DNA from: CAVYWD01 sp963772225 | Lineage (GTDB): Bacteria; Myxococcota; Myxococcia; Myxococcales; UBA5297 | Direction of reading: 5' to 3' | Length of the DNA: 64,000 nt | Assembly (NCBI GenBank): GCA_963772225.1 | Contig: CAVYWD010000002.1 | Location: forward strand, 1,178,001 to 1,242,000 | Shown here: in pieces, positions 49,901-58,844 of the stretch | Layout of the letters: each line of letters starts with the position of its first letter | How positions within the stretch are numbered: the first letter of the stretch is position 1 | Program-made: the position numbers and the translations under genes | The notes under the pieces: model-generated | The model's input: only the letters and a program-made list of their open reading frames with translations | Told to the model about the DNA's origin: nothing | Databases searched by the model: none

Positions 49901-50455
49901 CAGCAGGCCGTCGAGGATTTGCAGCGACGCCTTCGCGCGCCCGCGGTTCTCCACGGTCACCGTGCGCACGAACCCGAAGGCAGGGCTTTGCGCCCAGCGA
50001 TAGCGCAGCGCGAGCCCCAGCGCGTCGTTCTCCTCCTCGAAGGCGACCTGATCTCCTTCCAGCGCCTTGGTGAGGTGGCGCGCGACGCCCTCGCCGGGCG
50101 CGTCGCCGCGAAACGGCTCCCAGAGCACCGCGCCGGACTCGCCCCTGACGCGCAGCAGCGATACCGGGCCGGTGTGCCAGTGGCAGTCGTGGAGCTGGTC
50201 GTCGGTCACGTAGGGGAAGAGCGCCCGGTCGGCGTCGACGCGCCCCGCCGTCAGGCCGCCCCGGCTGGAGACGTACATCCAGTGATCCGAGTCGCTGACC
50301 ACGCTCATCAGGAACGGCGCCATCCGGTCGATTTTCGAGATTCGGTAGGCCGGCTGGCCGCCAACCAGGGTCGGGCCGTCGGCCGGCTCCTGTGAGGGCG
50401 AGGCGCCGGCAAGCGGTGTGCAGGTCGACGCGCGAAGGGTCGTCATGGCGCTCAC
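46966..50455 (-). pseudogene. GH94/GH149-type glucan phosphorylase with one frameshift
   Basis: Two frames form one protein of about 1,160 residues. The first (from 50455) opens with ISKIDRMAPFLMSVVSDSDH and SSRGGLTAGRVDADRALFPY; the second contains MNTQRPEWNDANNALAGRG. This arrangement is that of large phosphorylases related to cellobiose phosphorylase; length and motifs fit the beta-1,3-oligoglucan phosphorylases (GH149) best. The join is at about 48516: removing one base from TCTCGGATGAAC gives 'GGIS-MNTQRPEWNDANNAL', the expected continuous sequence. It would cleave beta-1,3-oligosaccharides with phosphate to sugar 1-phosphate in the cytoplasm. It may be a recent mutation or a sequencing error. 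It is divergent from the ABC ATPase operon. Confidence 0.75.
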
Positions 50456-50485
50456 GAGCTTGACAGGGTCGAGGCCACGAGTCTA

Positions 50486-50504
50486 GTTTGTTCGTCGAAC
50501 AAAC
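50486..50504. promoter_or_regulatory. 19-bp palindromic operator candidate between divergent glucan operons
   Basis: GTTTGTTCG-T-CGAACAAAC is a perfect 9-bp inverted repeat around one central base. It lies about midway between the phosphorylase start (50455) and the ABC ATPase start (50551), where a regulator could act on both promoters. Its AT-rich arms stand out in this GC-rich DNA. The regulator is not in the window. Confidence 0.7.
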
Positions 50505-50550
50505 AAAGTTTCGGCCTCGACTCGAATCGGCGAAACGGAGGCGTTCTCAA

Positions 50551-51579
50551 GTGCTTAGGAGCGCGGACGCGAAGAGCGGATCGGCGCCCGAGCCCCGCCT
50601 CGGCCGAGCGGAGCTGGCCCTGGAGGCGCGCGAGCTCTGCAAGTCGTTCGGGCCCGGAGGGCTGCTGGGCCGAGGGCGCCGGCGGCGCGTGCTGTCGGGG
50701 GTGTCGCTCCAGCTCCGGCGCGGCGAGGGCGTTGCGCTCGTCGGGGAATCGGGGAGCGGCAAGAGCACCCTGGGGCGGCTCCTCGTGCGTCTCGACCGCC
50801 CCGACTCCGGGCAGATCCTCCTGGGCGGGCAAGACGCGCTGGCGGGCGGCGCGCGCGGGCTCCGAGCGTACCGCGCGAAAGTCCAGATGGTCTTCCAGGA
50901 CCCGTTCGGCTCGCTCAACCCGGCGCACCGCGTGGCCCACCACCTCGAGCGGCCGCTCCTGCGGCACGGGCGGGCGCGCCGCGAGACGGCCCGGGCGGGC
51001 TCGCTGGACCTCTTGCGCGCGGTGGGGCTGGAGCCCGCCGAGGACTTCGTCTCCCGGTTTCCGTCGGAGCTGTCCGGCGGGCAGCGCCAGCGGGTGGCCA
51101 TCGCCCGGGCGCTCGCGCCGGGTCCCGAGGTGCTGATCGCCGACGAGCCGACTTCGATGCTCGACGTCTCGCTGCGCGCCGGCGTGCTGGACCTGCTCGC
51201 GGGGCTCAAGCGCGAGCGCGGCCTGGCCCTGCTGCTCATCACGCACGACCTCGCCTCGGCGAGCGAGCTGGCCGAGCGCATCCTCGTGCTCTACCGCGGC
51301 CGGGTCGTGGAGGAGGGCCCGGCGGCGGCACTGCTCTCGTCGCCGGCGCACCCCTACACGAGGGCGCTGCTCGCGGCCGCGGCGGGCGCGGGCCCAGTCC
51401 CCGGCGCGGAGCCCCAGAGCGCGGCCGACCCGGGCGCCGAGGGCTGCCCCTTCGCGCCGCGGTGCCCCGAGGCCGTGGAGCTCTGCCGCCACGCAGACCC
51501 GGAGCCGCGCGCTTCGGGCGCGGACCGGACCGCGCGCTGCCACCACTGCCCTCGGACGCTGGAGGTCCTGCGAACATGA
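50551..51579 (+). CDS. ABC transporter ATP-binding protein (OppF/DppF-type), probable oligosaccharide uptake
   Basis: The GTG at 50551, after ACGGAGG, gives a 342-residue protein. It has Walker A GESGSGKST, the signature LSGGQRQRVAIARAL, Walker B VLIADEPTSMLD and the C-terminal oligopeptide-transporter extension with a Cys cluster (CPFAPRC...C). A longer frame from 50488 would run through the palindromic operator and is less likely. The partner ATPase, permeases and binding protein are coded at 58.8-63.4 kb. Its stop overlaps the GH1 start (ATGA), so the two are cotranslated. Opp/Dpp-type systems are known to carry cellobiose and laminaribiose in several organisms. Confidence 0.9.
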   Translation: MLRSADAKSGSAPEPRLGRAELALEARELCKSFGPGGLLGRGRRRRVLSGVSLQLRRGEGVALVGESGSGKSTLGRLLVRLDRPDSGQILLGGQDALAGGARGLRAYRAKVQMVFQDPFGSLNPAHRVAHHLERPLLRHGRARRETARAGSLDLLRAVGLEPAEDFVSRFPSELSGGQRQRVAIARALAPGPEVLIADEPTSMLDVSLRAGVLDLLAGLKRERGLALLLITHDLASASELAERILVLYRGRVVEEGPAAALLSSPAHPYTRALLAAAAGAGPVPGAEPQSAADPGAEGCPFAPRCPEAVELCRHADPEPRASGADRTARCHHCPRTLEVLRT

Positions 51580-52991
51580 GCGCGCTCGAGTTTCCCGAAG
51601 GGTTCCTCTGGGGCTTCGCCACCTCGGCCTTCCAGATCGAAGGCGCGCCCCGCGAGCAAGGCCGGGGCGAGTCCATCTGGGACCGGTTTGCGGCGAGGCC
51701 GGGCGCCATCGCCGACAGCTCCGACGCGCGCACGGCCTGCGACCACTTCCACCTCTGGCGCGACGACGTGCGGCTGATGAGGCGGCTCGGGGCGGGCGCG
51801 TACCGCTTCTCCATCGCCTGGCCCCGCGTGCTGCCCGAGGGGCGCGGCCGCGCGAACGCCAGGGGCCTGGACTTCTACGACGAGCTCGTCGACGGCCTGC
51901 TCGCGGCGGAGATCCGCCCGTTGGCCACGCTCTACCACTGGGACCTGCCGCAGGCGCTGCAGGTCAGGGGCGGCTGGGCGGCGCGCTCGACCGCGCAGGC
52001 CTTCGCCGATTACGCGGGAGTCGTCTGCCGGCGCCTGGGCGACCGGGTGAAGGACTGGATCACCCACAACGAGCCGTGGTGCGTCGCCACCCTGGGCCAC
52101 GAGCGCGGCGAGCAGGCGCCGGGGCACCGCGACCCCGCCGAGGCGCTGGCCGTCGCGCACCACGTGCTGCTCTCCCACGGCTGGGCGGTCAAGGCGCTCC
52201 GGAGCGCCGACAGCCGCGCGCGGGTGGGCATCGCCCTGAACCTGGTGCCCACCTGGCCCGCGTCGGCCAGCGCCGCCGACCGCGAGGCGGCGCGCCGCTT
52301 CGACGGCGCCTTCAACCGCTGGTACCTCGACCCGCTCTTCCGGGGCCACTACCCCGCGGACGCCGTGGCCGACCGCGTCGCCGACGGGCACCTGCGCGAC
52401 GCGTCGATGCCGTTCGTCCTCCCCGGCGACCTGAGCGCGGTGGCGGCGCCCCTCGACTTCCTGGGCGTCAATTACTACACGCGCGAGGTGGTCCGCGCCC
52501 CGATGCTCGGCCACAGCCCGCCGCCGTCGGCCGGCGAGCGCACCGAGATGGGCTGGGAGATCTACCCCGACGGCCTCTACGAGACCTTGGCGCGCGTCCA
52601 CCGCGAGTACCGCCCGCGCGCGCTCCTCGTCACCGAGAACGGCGCGGCGTTCCCCGACGCGCCGGACGCGAGCGGCCGGGTCCGCGACCCGCGGCGCGTC
52701 GACTACCTGCGCCGCCACCTGCGCGCGGCGCACCGGGCCGTGGCCGAGGGCGTCCCGCTGGCCGGCTATTTCCTGTGGTCCCTGCTGGACAACTTCGAGT
52801 GGTCGCACGGGTACACCAAGCGCTTCGGCGCGGTGTACGTCGACTACGCGACCCAGGAGCGCATCCCCAAAGACAGCGCCTATTGGTACCGCGATGTCAT
52901 GGCCGCCAACGCGGTGGACGATGACCCCGAGGATATCCGCGAGAGGAGAACGCCTTGCGCTCCCGTCGAATGCTCACCCTCCGGATCCTGA
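51576..52991 (+). CDS. GH1 beta-glucosidase
   Basis: This 471-residue enzyme has all GH1 marks: N-terminal FPEGFLWGFATSAFQIEG, acid/base Glu in THNEPWC, nucleophile Glu in LLVTENGAAF, and the SLLDNFEWSHGY motif. There is no signal peptide, so it acts in the cytoplasm, splitting glucose from short imported beta-glucosides. The ATG at 51576 overlaps the ABC ATPase stop and follows GGAGG. Its 3' end overlaps the next glycosidase by 37 bases. Length is normal. Confidence 0.95.
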   Translation: MSALEFPEGFLWGFATSAFQIEGAPREQGRGESIWDRFAARPGAIADSSDARTACDHFHLWRDDVRLMRRLGAGAYRFSIAWPRVLPEGRGRANARGLDFYDELVDGLLAAEIRPLATLYHWDLPQALQVRGGWAARSTAQAFADYAGVVCRRLGDRVKDWITHNEPWCVATLGHERGEQAPGHRDPAEALAVAHHVLLSHGWAVKALRSADSRARVGIALNLVPTWPASASAADREAARRFDGAFNRWYLDPLFRGHYPADAVADRVADGHLRDASMPFVLPGDLSAVAAPLDFLGVNYYTREVVRAPMLGHSPPPSAGERTEMGWEIYPDGLYETLARVHREYRPRALLVTENGAAFPDAPDASGRVRDPRRVDYLRRHLRAAHRAVAEGVPLAGYFLWSLLDNFEWSHGYTKRFGAVYVDYATQERIPKDSAYWYRDVMAANAVDDDPEDIRERRTPCAPVECSPSGS

Positions 52992-55987
52992 CGGCGCTCG
53001 CGCCGGCGCTCGGGCTCTTCTCGAGCTCGCCCGCGCGCGCCGACGTCCGCGTGGTCGGCGACTCCGCCGGCCTCCGCCTCCAGGTCGACGGAAAGGATTT
53101 TTGGGTCAAGGGTGTGAATTGGGATTACGTGCCCATCGGCCAGAATTACAATTACAGCCTCTGGTCGCAGCCGGACGACGTCATCGAGGAGGCGCTGAAG
53201 CGCGAGGCGACCCTGCTCCAGCGCATGGGCGTCAACGCCGTCCGCCAATACGCCGGCATTCCGCCGCGCTGGGTGCGCCACCTCTACGAGCGCTACGGCA
53301 TCTACACCGTGCTCAACCACCCGGTCGGCCGGTACGGCATGACGCTCGACGGCGCCTGGGTGCCCTCGGTGGATTACTCGAATCCCGCGATGCGCGAGGC
53401 GCTGAAGGAGCAGGTCCTCGCCCTCCAGGCCGAGTTCAAAGACACGCCCGGCGTGTTGTTCTGGTTGCTCGGGAACGAGAACAACTATGGCTTGACGTGG
53501 AGCTCTTTCGAGATCGAGAACCTGCCGCAGGGCGAGCGCGACGCGGCGCGGGCGCGCTATTTGTATTCGCTCTTCGGCGAGATCACCCGGGAGCTCAAGG
53601 CCCGCGACCCGTCGCACCCGGTGGCCATCGCCAACGGCGACCTGCAATACATCGACCTCATCGCCCAGGAGTGCAAAGGCCTCGACATTTTCGGGGCCAA
53701 CGTCTACCGCGGCGCCTCCGCCCGCGACCTCTTCCAGGTCGTCCACGACAAGCTGCACCTGCCGGTCGTCTTCACCGAGTTCGGCGCCGACGCCTACGAC
53801 GCCAAGCGCCAGCGCGAGGACGACCTGACGCAGGCCCGCACCCTCGTCGCGCAGTGGAGGGAGATCTACGAGCAGTCGAGCGGCAAGGGCCGGGTCGGCA
53901 ACGCCGTCGGCGGCTTCGTCTTCCAGTGGAGCGACGGCTGGTGGAAGTACCGGCAGGAGACGAACCTGGACGTCCACGACACCGCCGCCTCCTGGGCCTC
54001 GAGCGCGTACCCCGACGACTACGTCGAGGGCGAGAACAACATGAACGAAGAGTGGTGGGGCCTGTGCGCCAAGGGTCCGCCGGACGGGCGCGGCCTCTAC
54101 GACTTGTCTCCGCGCACCGCCTACTACGCGCTCCAACAGGCGTTCCGGCTGCCGGCCTACGCGCCGGACACCGACGCCGCGGCCATCGAGGCGCACTTCG
54201 CGGCCATCGACCCGCCCTCGCTCGCCTTTCACTACCAGGCCGAGTCGGCGGCGCGCAGCGCCTCGGCGCTGGGCATGGCGCGGGTCACCGGGGCGCGGAT
54301 GAATTTCGAGACCTACGCCACCGGCGGCGCCAACGCCACCTCCGGCTTCGACCACATGGAGAGCTTCTACGCCGACTTCCAGCTGCAGCCCACCGAGCGC
54401 GTGGTGGGCAACCTCTCACTCGCGGTCATCGGCAACGTCGCCCAGAATCCCCTCGACAAGATCTTCTACGAGAATCGGCCGTCCAACCTCGCCTCCGTCA
54501 CCGGGGCCAGCACCTTTGACCGCCTCCGGCTCTACAAGGCGAGCGTCGCGTGGGACGGGTCGTATTTCACGATGAACGGGTTCTTCCGGGCCGGGCATTA
54601 CCACTGGGGTTACGAGGGGGACTTCTTCGGCCTTTACCGCGAGGCGAACTACGGCCCGAACATCGACATTTACAACGCGGACGTCCCCATCGGCGTGGAG
54701 ATCGCCGGCAAGCGCGAGCTCGACGGCCTGAAAGTCGCCTTCGGCCCCCAGCTCTGGTGGGCGGCGAACCCGGCGCTCTTCGTCAAGTACCGCCACCGCT
54801 TCGGGGCCTTCGAGTTGACCGCCCTCGACGAAGAGCAGATCGGCTCTCAGACGACCGCCGCCACCTCGGCCGCCATCCCCGAGAAGCACACGCGCAAGTC
54901 CAGCCTCCAGGTCGCCACGTGGCTCGGGCCGGCGAACATCGAGCTCGGGGGCCTCTGGTCCGGCTCCCCGAAGGTCGGCAAACCCTTCCTGCAGCTTCAG
55001 GGCGGCCAGACCGTGCTGGACCACATCACGGCGAACGACACGCTGGGCGCCAAGGCCAAGGTCACGGTGGAGAGCGGGCGCTTTCACTGGTACGCGCAGA
55101 GCGCGTACATGGGGCTCGTGGCCGACGCCGGCCCCACCGGGACCACGACCTTCACCGGCTGGACGCTCAAGGACAGCGGCTCGGGCAACCAGGTGAACGC
55201 GCTCACCGGCCTCGCGGTGAACCTGGGGCCTTTCCAGCTCGGCCCCAACGCCCTCTGGCAGAAGCCCTTGGTCGGGCCGGGGCCGAGCATCAATCCGAAC
55301 CAGCCCTTGCGCAACGCGCTCGACGACGAGTTCGTGGTCCGCGCGAATCGCGAGATGCTCGCCGGCGAGCTCATGCTCGCGTTCGACCCCACGCCGGCCA
55401 CCTGGCTCTGGACCTGGGACAACGACCTGCGCGAGGACGCCCCCTTCGCCGGGAGCGTGGACTTCGTCTTCCGGCACATGCCCACGAGCCAGGACGCCGC
55501 CCTCTACATCGGCGCGGACGGCAAGACCCCCGCCGCGTTCACCGGCGCGACGCCCGCGCGCGACCTGTGGGAGACCAACGCGCGCTTCGTCTCGCGGCTC
55601 CGGGGCGACCTGCGGCTCGTCGGGCACGCGTTCGTGGGCGAGGGCGAGCCCAACGGCGACAGCCCGCGCGTGGTCCACCGCTACGGCGGCGACCTGCGGG
55701 TCGCGTGGTCGTCCATAGCGGTCGTTGCTTACGCCAAGTTCAACGACTGGGGGCCTTACGACTATTACCGCGATTTCAACTCGACCTATCCCCTGCAGCT
55801 CATGGCCGACGTCTCGCACACGCTGGGGACGCCGCGCTGGCTCGGGCTGCACCAGGCCAAGGTGGGCGTCCGCGGGACTTATCGATTCCTCAACGGCTAC
55901 TCGCCGAGCTTCGACTACCCGAGCAATTCGCCGGCGACCTGGGGCAAGCAGTACGAGGTGAGGACTTATCTGGTGCTTGCGCTGTAG
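52955..55987 (+). CDS. Exported clan GH-A glycosidase fused to an outer-membrane-barrel-like C-terminal domain
   Basis: The 1,010-residue product begins (TTG at 52955, AGGAGA upstream; ATG at 52970 possible) with a signal peptide ending near 'SSPARA'. A TIM-barrel domain covers about 35-400: FWVKGVNWDYVPIGQNYNY, acid/base Glu in LLGNENNYGL and probable nucleophile Glu in VFTEFGADAY, as in GH2/GH5-like clan GH-A enzymes. After a linker (about 430-470) come some 540 residues of alternating amphipathic strands with many Tyr/Trp, ending 'RTYLVLAL', which resembles an outer-membrane beta-barrel with a terminal hydrophobic residue. I infer a surface-held glucanase with its own membrane anchor or pore. 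It is the last sure gene of the ABC-GH1 operon. Confidence 0.8.
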   Translation: MRSRRMLTLRILTALAPALGLFSSSPARADVRVVGDSAGLRLQVDGKDFWVKGVNWDYVPIGQNYNYSLWSQPDDVIEEALKREATLLQRMGVNAVRQYAGIPPRWVRHLYERYGIYTVLNHPVGRYGMTLDGAWVPSVDYSNPAMREALKEQVLALQAEFKDTPGVLFWLLGNENNYGLTWSSFEIENLPQGERDAARARYLYSLFGEITRELKARDPSHPVAIANGDLQYIDLIAQECKGLDIFGANVYRGASARDLFQVVHDKLHLPVVFTEFGADAYDAKRQREDDLTQARTLVAQWREIYEQSSGKGRVGNAVGGFVFQWSDGWWKYRQETNLDVHDTAASWASSAYPDDYVEGENNMNEEWWGLCAKGPPDGRGLYDLSPRTAYYALQQAFRLPAYAPDTDAAAIEAHFAAIDPPSLAFHYQAESAARSASALGMARVTGARMNFETYATGGANATSGFDHMESFYADFQLQPTERVVGNLSLAVIGNVAQNPLDKIFYENRPSNLASVTGASTFDRLRLYKASVAWDGSYFTMNGFFRAGHYHWGYEGDFFGLYREANYGPNIDIYNADVPIGVEIAGKRELDGLKVAFGPQLWWAANPALFVKYRHRFGAFELTALDEEQIGSQTTAATSAAIPEKHTRKSSLQVATWLGPANIELGGLWSGSPKVGKPFLQLQGGQTVLDHITANDTLGAKAKVTVESGRFHWYAQSAYMGLVADAGPTGTTTFTGWTLKDSGSGNQVNALTGLAVNLGPFQLGPNALWQKPLVGPGPSINPNQPLRNALDDEFVVRANREMLAGELMLAFDPTPATWLWTWDNDLREDAPFAGSVDFVFRHMPTSQDAALYIGADGKTPAAFTGATPARDLWETNARFVSRLRGDLRLVGHAFVGEGEPNGDSPRVVHRYGGDLRVAWSSIAVVAYAKFNDWGPYDYYRDFNSTYPLQLMADVSHTLGTPRWLGLHQAKVGVRGTYRFLNGYSPSFDYPSNSPATWGKQYEVRTYLVLAL

Positions 55988-56058
55988 CCCGGGCCTCCTG
56001 CCGCGGCGTTGACCCGATCGCCGCGCGCGGACCCACCTCTTGTGGCGTGAGCTCCCCA

Positions 56059-57570
56059 ATGACACCGATTTCGGCGCGAATTCGCCGCCGAGGCAGCGAA
56101 GGTTTTGCCGTCCCAAAGCCTAAGCTTCCAGCGCCCAGCCTCCCAAGGCCGGCGGCCGCCGACCTCCGCGCTCGGCGACCGACCGATGCAGGCCTGCTCT
56201 GCGGAGCGCTGGCGGCGCTGGCTTTCGGCTGCACCGTGGGCTCTGTCGCGGCGCAGGATGCGGGGGGCGGGGCGAGCGGCGGAATCGACGCGGGGGCCCG
56301 CGGGGCGGCCTGCATCGACAAGGATGGGGACGGCTATCCGGGCACCGGCGATTGCACCGGAATCGCCTCCTCCCTCCTCGATTGCAACGACAGCGACCCG
56401 AGCGTGCACCCAGGCGCGGTCGAGGTGCTGAACGGGAAAGACGACGACTGCGACGGCAAAATCGACAACCACATCGCCGGCCGCGACTACGACGGCGACG
56501 GCACGCCTTATCCGCAGGACTGCAACGACGACGACCCGCTCATCGGCCCGTACGCCATCGAGGTCCCGGGCGACGGCGTCGACAACAACTGCGACGGCCA
56601 GGTCGACGAGGCCGCCGCGGCGCCGTGCGACACCTTGGCGCTGGGCTCTTCGGCCGCCGACTTCGCCAAGGCCATCGGCATCTGCCCGCTTCCGCCGAAC
56701 CAGGCCTTCCCGAGCGGCGTCGACCTCGTGAAGAGCGCCGAGTTCATGAGCGCCCCGGGGGCCTACGCTCCGGCCCAGGCGCGGGCTATCCGGACGGGTT
56801 TCGGGTCGCAGGGAACGCCCAGGCAGGGCAGCAAAATGGCGCTCATCTCCACCGGCGACGCGAAGGACACGAACGACGACCCCTTCTACACGCCCCAGCC
56901 CGGCCAGGACTTCCAGGTGTCGACCCCTCACCCGCTCTACTCGCCGCCCCGCTGCGCGACGCCCGACACGGTGCCCGACGCCAATGACATGACCGAGCTC
57001 AGGCTGCAGATCCGAGTGCCGCAGAACGCGAACAGCCTCAGCTTCCAATTCAACTTCTTCTCGGCCGAGTACCCCGAGTTCGTGTGCACCGAGTTCAACG
57101 ACCGCTTCATCGCCATTCTCAGCTCCAATGGCATCGCGGCCGCACAGCTGCCCAACGGCGGCGCGGGCGCGTGCATCTCCGGCGCGGCCACGCCGACGTG
57201 CAACGTCAGCTTCGACCAGACCGGCCAGCCGATATCGATCAACAATACCTTCTTCGACGTCTGCGAGCCGGCATCGGGCGACGGATGGTCAAACCCCTGC
57301 ACCAAACCGACGAGCCTTTTGGACAAGACCGGGTACGATGCGGCCGATCCTTTCTGCACGGGCGAGAATTACATGGGCGACGCCCAGTGCCTGGTCGGGG
57401 GCTCGACAGGCTGGCTCACGACCAAGGCCCCGGTGGTGCCCAACGAAATCATCACGCTGCGCTTCATCATCCTGGACGAGGGCGACGGCATCCTCGACTC
57501 GGCCGCGCTCATCGACAACTTCCAGTGGAACACCGCCGCGGTTTCGGCGCCGATCACCGGTCCCAACTGA
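56059..57570 (+). CDS. MopE-like metal-binding lipoprotein with choice-of-anchor-type domain
   Basis: The frame from the ATG at 56059 gives 503 residues; the true start may be later, since a hydrophobic segment ending AALAFGC is about 60 residues in. Two copper/calcium-type repeats follow: DKDGDGYPGTGDC...DCNDSDPSVHPGA and DYDGDGTPYPQDCNDDDPLIG, each closed by DxxDNNCDG, as in MopE and thrombospondin-3-like repeats. The rest (about 200-503) fits a choice-of-anchor domain ('LRFIILDEGDGILDSAALIDNFQW'). It is probably displayed on the outer membrane. It lies 72 bases after the glycosidase, perhaps in the same transcript. It converges with the GH16 gene. Confidence 0.75.
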   Translation: MTPISARIRRRGSEGFAVPKPKLPAPSLPRPAAADLRARRPTDAGLLCGALAALAFGCTVGSVAAQDAGGGASGGIDAGARGAACIDKDGDGYPGTGDCTGIASSLLDCNDSDPSVHPGAVEVLNGKDDDCDGKIDNHIAGRDYDGDGTPYPQDCNDDDPLIGPYAIEVPGDGVDNNCDGQVDEAAAAPCDTLALGSSAADFAKAIGICPLPPNQAFPSGVDLVKSAEFMSAPGAYAPAQARAIRTGFGSQGTPRQGSKMALISTGDAKDTNDDPFYTPQPGQDFQVSTPHPLYSPPRCATPDTVPDANDMTELRLQIRVPQNANSLSFQFNFFSAEYPEFVCTEFNDRFIAILSSNGIAAAQLPNGGAGACISGAATPTCNVSFDQTGQPISINNTFFDVCEPASGDGWSNPCTKPTSLLDKTGYDAADPFCTGENYMGDAQCLVGGSTGWLTTKAPVVPNEIITLRFIILDEGDGILDSAALIDNFQWNTAAVSAPITGPN

Positions 57571-57623
57571 GGTTGCCGCTGCCCACCGTCCAACGCCGCG
57601 AAGGACCTCGCGCCGCGAGAACG

Positions 57624-58802
57624 CTACTGGTACACGCGCACGTAATCCACGTCCATGAAGAGCGGGAAGTCGCTCTGCACCGGCGTGGCGCCGGGGAAGG
57701 ACCCGGCCAGCGCCACATTCAAGATCACGAAGAAGCTCTGCTGGTATTCCTCCATATTGCTCGCCGAGATGTCTTGAACCTTCACGCGGACATTGTCGAC
57801 GTACCAAAACATCGTCCTCGCGTCCCACTCGACCGCGTAGGTATGGAACTGCCTCGCGTCGCCCACGGTCGCCGAGCCCAGGTTGCTGGCCACGGTTGAG
57901 CCGGACCACGGGTAGAGGCCGATGCGCGTGTCCCAATACAGGTTCTGATAGGTGACGGCGTCGGCGTTCCTGTGCTCCATCACGTCGATCTCGCCGCAGC
58001 TGGACCAATTGGAGGCCATGGTGTCGTAGGCGCTCATCGGTGCGGCATAGCTCGTGGTGTAGGTCCCGTCGTTGGACGCCCCCATCAGCCAGAAAGCCGG
58101 CCACGCCCCGCTGTTGTTCGGCATCGCGATTCGGGCCTCGACCCGCGCGCGGCTCCAGGCGTGCTTCCCCTGAGTGGTGATGCGGCAGGACCGCTGATAC
58201 CAGTTGCCGCCAGCGATGTTGGTCGGGCTCGAATAGTCATCCGCCTGAATGACCAGATTTCCCCCTTGCAGATAACATTGCTCGGGACGGTACCACTCCC
58301 ATTCGCCGTTGCCCCATCCGCTGAACCAGCCCGAGCCCGAGCTCCAGCCGTTTCCCACGTGGTAATTCCAATTGGCCGCCGACGGTTGACCGGCGCCGCT
58401 GAACTCGTCCGCCCAGACGAGGTTGTGGTACATGCACGCGGTGCACGCGTCGGCCGCGGGCGCGCTCCCGCAGCTCACATTCAGGGTGGCCCAGGCCGTG
58501 TCCACCGCGGCCGTCGAGCCCGAGGGAACGTAGGTGAAGAAGTATTGCACGGCGGCCCCGCTCGCCAGGCCGCTCACGAGGTAGGTCGCGCTGGTGCCGC
58601 TCTGGGCCATGCGGACGTTGAGCTGTCCGCCGCCGTTCACGATGTAATGGAGGTCTGCCCATCCGACGTCATTGGCCCAGAACTGGACCTCCGTGCACGA
58701 AACTGTCGTGTAGCTGGCGGTGACCGCCGCGTTCGCCACCGACGGCATCGCAATCGACAGAATGGCGGTGGCAACCGCTGCGGCCCGTATTGTCTTGCTC
58801 AT
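57624..58802 (-). CDS. Secreted CBM56-GH16 beta-1,3-glucanase (laminarinase)
   Basis: The 392-residue enzyme has a signal peptide (1 to about 25, ending SVANA). Residues 27-112 look like a CBM56 beta-1,3-glucan-binding domain ('WADLHYIVNGGGQLNVRM', 'YFFTYVPSG'). The GH16 domain (about 120-392) has the catalytic GEIDVMEHR (ExDxxE) and the closing 'FPLFMDVDYVRVYQ'. It should cut long beta-1,3-glucans outside the cell. It is the last gene of the minus-strand operon, 42 bases after the ABC ATPase. Confidence 0.92.
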   Translation of the reverse strand: MSKTIRAAAVATAILSIAMPSVANAAVTASYTTVSCTEVQFWANDVGWADLHYIVNGGGQLNVRMAQSGTSATYLVSGLASGAAVQYFFTYVPSGSTAAVDTAWATLNVSCGSAPAADACTACMYHNLVWADEFSGAGQPSAANWNYHVGNGWSSGSGWFSGWGNGEWEWYRPEQCYLQGGNLVIQADDYSSPTNIAGGNWYQRSCRITTQGKHAWSRARVEARIAMPNNSGAWPAFWLMGASNDGTYTTSYAAPMSAYDTMASNWSSCGEIDVMEHRNADAVTYQNLYWDTRIGLYPWSGSTVASNLGSATVGDARQFHTYAVEWDARTMFWYVDNVRVKVQDISASNMEEYQQSFFVILNVALAGSFPGATPVQSDFPLFMDVDYVRVYQ

Positions 58803-58844
58803 GGCGTGTTGGCCTTTCTTTCTTTTGCTCCAGAAGGATCTGCC

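Noticed and set aside
50488..50550. Longer N-terminus for the OppF-type ATPase
   Set aside because: It would place the palindromic operator inside the coding region and lacks a ribosome-binding site, whereas the GTG at 50551 has ACGGAGG at good spacing.
54550..56058. Long upstream extension of the MopE-like gene frame
   Set aside because: The extension lies inside the glycosidase gene in another frame and has low-complexity Arg/Pro/Gly composition; the real gene starts at or after 56059.
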